A stretch of DNA of 64,000 bases from Fibrobacter sp. UWB16. GTDB taxonomy: Bacteria; Fibrobacterota; Fibrobacteria; Fibrobacterales; Fibrobacteraceae. Both the position numbers and the translations under genes were made by a program. Shown here piece by piece: positions 61,875-64,000 of this stretch. Below the pieces are notes generated by a model. It was not told where the DNA came from. It saw only the letters and a program-made list of their open reading frames with translations, and did not search any database. Position 1 is the first letter of the stretch; each line of letters opens with the position of its first letter. The DNA is taken from contig NZ_OCMS01000006.1 of NCBI RefSeq assembly GCF_900215325.1, positions 58,330-122,329 of the forward strand, written 5' to 3'.

Positions 61875-62494
61875 TAGCGGCCTCCTTCAAGTTCTGCGAG
61901 AGCAGCCTGAGAGATGACAACGTTATTTGCACGAACAACATCGTAAGTGTTGACGTCAGCTACGCGAGCGCAGCGGCACCAAGGAATGTTGTTAGAGGAA
62001 AGATAGAGGTTCTGATCCTTTTCGCTAACGATGAAGAGAACGTTGCGCTGTTCGATGCCGGACTTGGCGAGAACAGAGAGGAGATCCTTGGTCTTCGGAG
62101 CGCTGAAGCTGAGAGCTTCGAACACAGAGACCTTGCCTTCGCTAGCCTTGGAGGCGAGAGCGGAGTAGAAAGCGATCTTCTTGACCTTCTTGTTCACCTT
62201 TTCGAAGTAGTCATGAGACTTCGGACCGTGTGCCTTAGCACCACGAACCCAAACTGCAGAGGTGTTCTGACCGGAACGAGCGCGGCCGGTACCCTTCTGC
62301 TTCCACGGCTTCTGGCCACCGCCACTGACTTCGCCCTTGGACTTAGTCTGAGCAGTACCCTGACGGTTGTTGTTCAGGATAGCCTTGATGTGGAGGTACA
62401 TGCAGACCTTGTTGACTTCCTGGTCGAAGAGAGCCGGGAGCTGGATATCATTCTTAAAATCGCCAGTAGCGGCGAAAAGCTTTGCACTAGCCAT
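61874..62494 (-). CDS. rplD: 50S ribosomal protein L4
   Basis: 206 aa. NNRQGTAQTKSKGEVSGGGQ and KPWKQKGTGRARSGQNTSAV form the tunnel loop. In E. coli L4 represses its own S10 operon; no leader can be judged here. Overlaps rplC and rplW by one base each. Confidence 0.97.
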   Translation of the reverse strand: MASAKLFAATGDFKNDIQLPALFDQEVNKVCMYLHIKAILNNNRQGTAQTKSKGEVSGGGQKPWKQKGTGRARSGQNTSAVWVRGAKAHGPKSHDYFEKVNKKVKKIAFYSALASKASEGKVSVFEALSFSAPKTKDLLSVLAKSGIEQRNVLFIVSEKDQNLYLSSNNIPWCRCARVADVNTYDVVRANNVVISQAALAELEGGR

Positions 62495-63111
62495 TAGTCT
62501 TTCCTCACCACGATGATGCTGTTCTTCGGGCCCGGGACAGCGCCACGGACGAAGATCAGGTTGCGGTCGCCATCAACTTTGACGACCTGGAGGTGCTTCA
62601 CGGTCACTTTCTTGTTGCCGTATTGACCAGCCATACGCTTACCCGGGAAAACACGACCCGGATAGGAGTGAGCGGACGTACCACCCGGTTCGCGCATATT
62701 GTGCGTACCATGGGAACGAGGACCGCTATGGAAACCGTGGCGCTTGATAGTGCCAGAGAAACCATGACCCTTGGAGATGCCAGAGACGTTCACAGTCTTT
62801 GCATCAGCGAAGTCGGCAGCGCCGAATTCCTTGCCAACCGGCCAGGATTCGAGATCAGCGACATCAAATTCAGCGAGGTGTTCACGAACAGCCACGTCAG
62901 CCTTCTTGAAATGGCCGACTTCTGCCTTATTGGCGCGCTGTTCCTTCTTGAGACCAAAGCCGATCTGGACAGCAGTGTAGCCGTCCTTCTCTTCTGTCTT
63001 ATGGCAAACGACCACGCACGGACCGGCTTCGAGAACCGTGACAGGGACGCATTCGCCCTGTTCCGTGAACACTTGGGTCATTCCCAATTTCTTTGCGAGA
63101 ATACCGTTCAT
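62494..63111 (-). CDS. rplC: 50S ribosomal protein L3
   Basis: 205 aa. MNGILAKKLGMTQVFTEQGE, VNVSGISKGHGFSGTIKRHG and GSRSH-like SGPRSHGTHNMREPGGTSAH. Normal length. Confidence 0.98.
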   Translation of the reverse strand: MNGILAKKLGMTQVFTEQGECVPVTVLEAGPCVVVCHKTEEKDGYTAVQIGFGLKKEQRANKAEVGHFKKADVAVREHLAEFDVADLESWPVGKEFGAADFADAKTVNVSGISKGHGFSGTIKRHGFHSGPRSHGTHNMREPGGTSAHSYPGRVFPGKRMAGQYGNKKVTVKHLQVVKVDGDRNLIFVRGAVPGPKNSIIVVRKD

Positions 63112-63116
63112 TGTTA

Positions 63117-63425
63117 TTAGACCTTAATTTCGACTTCAACGCCTGCCGGCAAGTCAAGTTTCATGAGGGAATCTACAGTTTGCGGCGTAGCATCAAGGAT
63201 GTCGATAAGACGCTTGTGCGTACGGGATTCGAACTGTTCACGAGAAGTCTTGTCAATATGCGGAGAGCGGAGCACCGTATACTTCTGGATCTTCGTCGGG
63301 AGAGGGATGGGGCCTGCAATACGAGCCCCAGTGTTCTTAGCTGTATTCACGATATCTTGAGCAGAGCGGTCGATCATACGATGATCGAAGCTCTTCAAGC
63401 GAATACGGATGCGTTCACCAGCCAT
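63117..63425 (-). CDS. rpsJ: 30S ribosomal protein S10
   Basis: 102 aa. [40 protein letters not shown] and [20 protein letters not shown]. Also the NusE transcription factor. Confidence 0.98.
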   Translation of the reverse strand: MAGERIRIRLKSFDHRMIDRSAQDIVNTAKNTGARIAGPIPLPTKIQKYTVLRSPHIDKTSREQFESRTHKRLIDILDATPQTVDSLMKLDLPAGVEVEIKV

Positions 63426-63434
63426 GATTATTCC

Positions 63435-64000
63435 TTACTTGATGATTTCGGTAACAGAGCCAGCACCAACAGTACGTCCACCTTCGCGGATAGCGAAGCG
63501 GAGCTGCTTTTCCATGGCGATCGGAGCGATGAGGTTCACGTGAATCGTGACGGTATCACCCGGGGTAACCATTTCGACGCCTTCCGGGAGCTGAATCGTG
63601 CCGGTAACGTCGGTGGTGCGGAAGTAGAACTGAGGACGGTAGCCGTTCATGAACGGCGTGTGGCGGCCACCTTCGTCCTTAGTGAGAACGTAGATTTCAG
63701 CCTTGAATTCGGTGTGCGGAGTGACAGACTTCGGAGCGGCGAGAACCATGCCACGGACGATGTCCTTCTTTTCAGCGCCACGGAGGAGGAGACCAACGTT
63801 GTCACCTGCCTGAGCGTCGTCGAGAAGCTTGCGGAACATTTCAACACCGGTGATGACGTATTCGGTGGTTTCACCGAGACCGATACGTTCAACCTTGTCG
63901 TTCAAGCGAACGACACCGCGTTCGATACGGCCAGTAGCGACAGTGCCGCGGCCAGTAATCGTGAACACGTCTTCGATCGGCATGAGGAACGGCTTGTCGG
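63435..64000 (-). CDS. tuf: Elongation factor Tu, C-terminal part (runs off the window)
   Basis: About 188 residues of EF-Tu domains 2 and 3, cut by the window edge; the visible part begins [20 protein letters not shown] and shows [15 protein letters not shown] and [20 protein letters not shown]. The N-terminal GTPase domain lies beyond 64000. It is immediately upstream of rpsJ (9 nt), the str-S10 junction seen in many bacteria. Confidence 0.98.

Overview
The window looks like a chromosome segment of a Fibrobacter-type bacterium (phylum Fibrobacterota). The grounds are a FISUMP-type lipoprotein ('Fibrobacter succinogenes major paralogous domain') near position 2.3-3.0 kb, a Gram-negative envelope gene set, moderate GC in housekeeping genes, and scattered short palindromic and TTAGTGG-type intergenic repeats. 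The genus is inferred from family recognition; no database was searched.

Layout. (1) 54-776: a TtcA-like tRNA thiolase, then a minus-strand accessory block of about 21 kb (784-21838). The block holds an AlbA/Schlafen-type regulator with an in-frame 12-bp tandem repeat, a frameshifted FISUMP lipoprotein, and a tightly packed seven-gene AT-rich cassette (DUF5131 three-Cys protein, TcmP partner, HNH nuclease, ThsB-like TIR, small membrane protein, two more TIR proteins). The cassette sits directly downstream of a DISARM-like core: an Eco57I-type adenine methylase, a DUF4143 ATPase, an SNF2 helicase and a 1777-aa DEAD/DUF1998 helicase. This is an antiviral defence island. The three-TIR plus membrane-protein array is the best candidate for an undescribed system. 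(2) 21943-28357: a LysR regulator divergent from metE, with an ATAG-N7-CTAT palindrome between them; then an NCS1 transporter, a pyridoxal-type kinase and a small radical SAM gene that look like a vitamin B6 salvage operon. (3) 28412-39594: a duplicated-fold membrane protein, lysC with a candidate structured leader, a lipoprotein, a short sigma-54 activator, a PorV-like outer-membrane protein, a phosphohexomutase, rsmA, an MBL-fold hydrolase, a PLP-homeostasis protein, and a PIN/antitoxin-like pair. (4) 39635-45350: lon, clpX, clpP, tig (proteostasis) and tRNA-Leu(UAG). (5) 45499-50545: a polysaccharide export cluster with Wzx-, Wzy-, Wzz- and Wza-like proteins. (6) 50649-64000: the S10-spc-alpha ribosomal protein superoperon, read right to left from tuf to rplQ, with rpsD missing from its usual place between rpsK and rpoA. 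Two small genes, rpmJ and rpmD, lie in gaps of this operon.

How the parts work together. The defence genes are all co-oriented with gaps of at most about 90 nt, so the island could be one transcript, possibly with internal promoters. The TIR proteins would make nucleotide signals from NAD+, and the small membrane protein is the obvious candidate effector (inference). The ribosomal operon uses many one-base stop/start overlaps (TAATG or TAGTG), implying translational coupling. Functions are assigned from motifs read in the translations; regulatory calls are pattern-based and weaker.
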